Source: Eudromia elegans
Lineage: Eukaryota; Chordata; Aves; Tinamiformes; Tinamidae
Reading direction: 5' to 3'
NCBI GenBank assembly: GCA_003342815.1
Contig: PTEX01000060.1
Span: 1,438,244-1,502,243, forward strand
Length of the DNA stretch: 64,000 bases
The position numbers were made by a program, and so were the translations under genes. Every line of letters begins with the position of its first letter. The first letter of the stretch is position 1. The notes beneath the pieces are model-generated. The model was not told the origin of the DNA. It searched no databases and worked only from the letters and a program-made list of their open reading frames with translations. Positions 61,741-64,000 of the stretch are shown one piece after another.

Positions 61741-62815
61741 AGAATCATAGAATGGTAGAATCCTTAAGATTGGAAGGGACCTTTAGAGATCATCTAGTCC
61801 AACCCCCTGTTCAAGCATACCCAGAGCACGGGGCACAGGGTGGCAGCCAAGTGGATTTGGAAGATCCCCAGAGAAGGAGACTCCACAATCTCTCTGGGCA
61901 GCCTCTTCCAGGGCTCCATCACCCTCACAGCAAGGAAGTTCCTCACATGGACATGAAACTTCTTGTGTTTCAACTGGTACCCATCACCCCTTGCCCTGCT
62001 GCTGGCCACCACCGAGAAGAGTTTGGCCCCCTCTTCCCTACATTCACTCCTCAGAGACTTATACCTATTAATCAGATCCCCTCTCAGTCTTCCCCAGGAT
62101 GAACAGGCCCAGCTCCCTTAGTCTTTCCTCATACAGTAGGTGCTCCAATCCCTTAATCACCTTTGTCGCTTTACGATGGACCCTCTCTAGATGCTCCACG
62201 TCCCTCCTGTACTGAGGAGCCCAGAACTGCACCCAATTCTCCAGCTACGGCCTCACCAGAGCTGAGCAAAGGGGCAGGATCCCCTCCCTCGACTTGCTGG
62301 CAACGCTCCTCCTGATGCAGGCCACGATCTCATCGGCCTTCTTGGCCACGAAGGCACATTACTGACTTATAGTTAACTTGGTGTAAACCAGGACTCCCAA
62401 ATCTCTCCTCATGGAGCTGCTTTCCCAGCCTGGTTCAACCCATGGTCTATTATCCATTGATGACCTTACATGTGGGAGGAGAAGCAGCAGCAGCAACCTG
62501 CAGTCTGAGGGGAATCAAAAGGGTTGAATAGATGAAGGGGGTGAGTAGTTTGAACAGGACTGGGCCAAGGATTCACCTCTGGGGCACACCACTAACCACA
62601 GGCCTCCAACCGGACTCTGCAGCACTGATCACCACCCTCGGAGCCCTGTCATCCAGCCAGTTCCTAATCCACCTCACCATCCACTCATCTATCCCACACT
62701 TCTGGAGCTTGTCCAACAGGATGCTGTGAGGGATGGTGTCAAAAACCTTGCTAAAGTCCAGATAGATGACACCCACCTGTCTGCCCTCACCTAGCCAGCC
62801 AGTCATTCCGTCGTA
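61741..62815 (-). mobile_element. CR1 retroposon, about 1.1 kb, with reverse-transcriptase fragment
   Basis: Minus-strand CR1. The 3' end is at 61741 (TAGAATCATAGAATGGTAGA in plus reading); the 5'-truncated end lies near 62815. On the minus strand, 62806-62573 stays open and shows GVIYLDFSKVFDTIPHSILL and WRPVVSGVPQ, the RT finger-palm region of CR1 ORF2. Past that point the frame does not continue through the catalytic YADD-type region, so the element is defective: part of ORF2 is missing or rearranged before the 3' region. Confidence 0.9.
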
Positions 62816-64000
62816 GAAGATGACTATTATTTAGTGACTTTACGTTATTTCCACCACTGTGTGAATGGACAACTTGCAATGTTTATCTGTTTTTCTGTCA
62901 ACACTTCCACAAACAACCAGTGTCTGTATTTCTTTATGTGTTTTTCAGAATAATTCTTGGGCCTGTCAGCAATTCTGCCTGTTTCCAAGGAAAGACAATT
63001 AACCCCTCTGAACCTCTTTGAAAGCAGCCAAAAATCTAATGTTCACTGAAGGGTAACTGCTTTATTCCTGGATCTGAAAATAGCATGTTTAAGTTAACTT
63101 CTAGTTAATAGCTTCCTTAGAAAGAATTTTCCCTGTAATCGAAATAACATTACTGAAGCTTTGCAAAGGCATGTGTCCTTTATTTCCTCTCTAGAGCCAT
63201 TAAAAAAAAAAAAAAAAAAAAAGTTGGTTTTTTCCTTCCTTACAGCTAATATGCTACCTTATAACTAACGAAGCCCTTGTGCAGTGCACAAGGTGAAGTG
63301 CAGTGAAATTCTATATTGTCTCCATTGTATCCACATACATGTCAAAGTAGTCTGCCTTAGAAATTAGTAACAGGCTGCCAATTTTTCTAACCATTCCGGA
63401 TTATAATCTCTTCAATTACCTCAGCCATATGTCTACTGGATAACAAGCAACACTGTGTAATATCATTGTAATCCTTTATGAGTAGCTGCAGAGATGTTCC
63501 TAAATCTAAAAATTACCCTTAATGTGCAGGAATCTATATATTGAATTTAGGGAAAATATCAGAATGCTCATTAGCTGTGTTATTAGCTATCCAAAATATC
63601 CCCAGCTTCTTGTTTGCTGCAGAATATAGACATGTAAAATGGATAATCTTTACAAGAGGCAGAGATTAGTGAGGAAAATCAAAATGAAGAAAATCATAAG
63701 CATGATTAGGAGCATCTACAAAATGAAGATGTTAGATCAATGTTATTTAAATAATAATTTTTAAAGCCTGTGCAAGCAACACTGCTAATAAATGCAACAT
63801 GTTTTCTCTTGTCTTCAAAACCTGTTGTATTTGAATATCTTGCTTTCATTAATATTTGTTAATATTTTATTTGGCAAACTCTTTTGGCTTCTTTCTATAT
63901 TGTTTGAGGCAGAAATGAATATGTGAAAGCAAGCTGGACAGGAAGAAGACAATTCTGTCAAAAAAAATCTGTCTCAAGATGTCTTTATTTCAAAAGATTA
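62816..64000. other. Intergenic DNA at right edge
   Basis: AT-rich sequence with a poly(A) run at 63200-63222. No gene or repeat family recognised. Confidence 0.6.

Noticed and set aside
61752..62102. 116-codon plus-strand open frame
   Set aside because: It lies wholly inside the antisense strand of a CR1 element.

Overview
The window looks like vertebrate nuclear DNA, most likely from a bird. It is AT-rich with one strong CpG island, the coding sequence is split into small exons with GT-AG borders, and the recognisable interspersed repeats are CR1 retroposons, several ending in the ATTCTATG/ATTCTGTG-type tail typical of birds and other archosaurs. There are no bacterial-type operons, CRISPR arrays or insertion sequences. 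Nearly all open frames longer than 60 codons are chance or antisense frames; the real genes are built from short exons on the minus strand.

Two paralogous M28-family zinc metallopeptidase genes lie head to tail on the minus strand. FOLH1 (glutamate carboxypeptidase II / folate hydrolase) is complete. Its 19 coding exons run from 48090 down to 22730, and all junctions join in frame to give 751 codons plus stop, close to the 750 residues of the human protein. The zinc ligands, catalytic glutamate, glutamate-pocket residues and arginine patch are all present, each shifted by +1 from human numbering. About 7.1 kb downstream begins a second gene, best matched to NAALAD2. Its exons 1-11 run from 15589 down to 1999 and encode the first 426 residues; the remaining exons lie beyond the left edge of the window.

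Layout from left to right: 1-15589 is the 5' part of NAALAD2. 15590-22308 is intergenic, with one CR1 tail. 22309-48090 is FOLH1. 47578-48290 is the CpG-island promoter over FOLH1 exon 1. 48291-64000 is upstream intergenic DNA with several CR1 copies, including a roughly 1.1 kb one with a reverse-transcriptase fragment, and one weak candidate exon for a small membrane protein at 53413-53569.

Both enzymes are expected to be type II membrane proteins with a short cytosolic tail, one transmembrane anchor and a large extracellular domain. By family knowledge they remove C-terminal glutamate from substrates such as N-acetyl-aspartyl-glutamate and, for FOLH1, folate polyglutamates. I found no new biological system. 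The most useful unusual features are the tandem arrangement itself, a partial exon-3 duplication carrying an intact decoy splice donor in FOLH1, unusually similar exons 5-6 in the two paralogs, a CU/CA tract beside the short frame-shifting exon 12, and an unclassified internally repetitive element in FOLH1 intron 7. All calls come from reading the sequence and from family knowledge; no alignment or database search was run.
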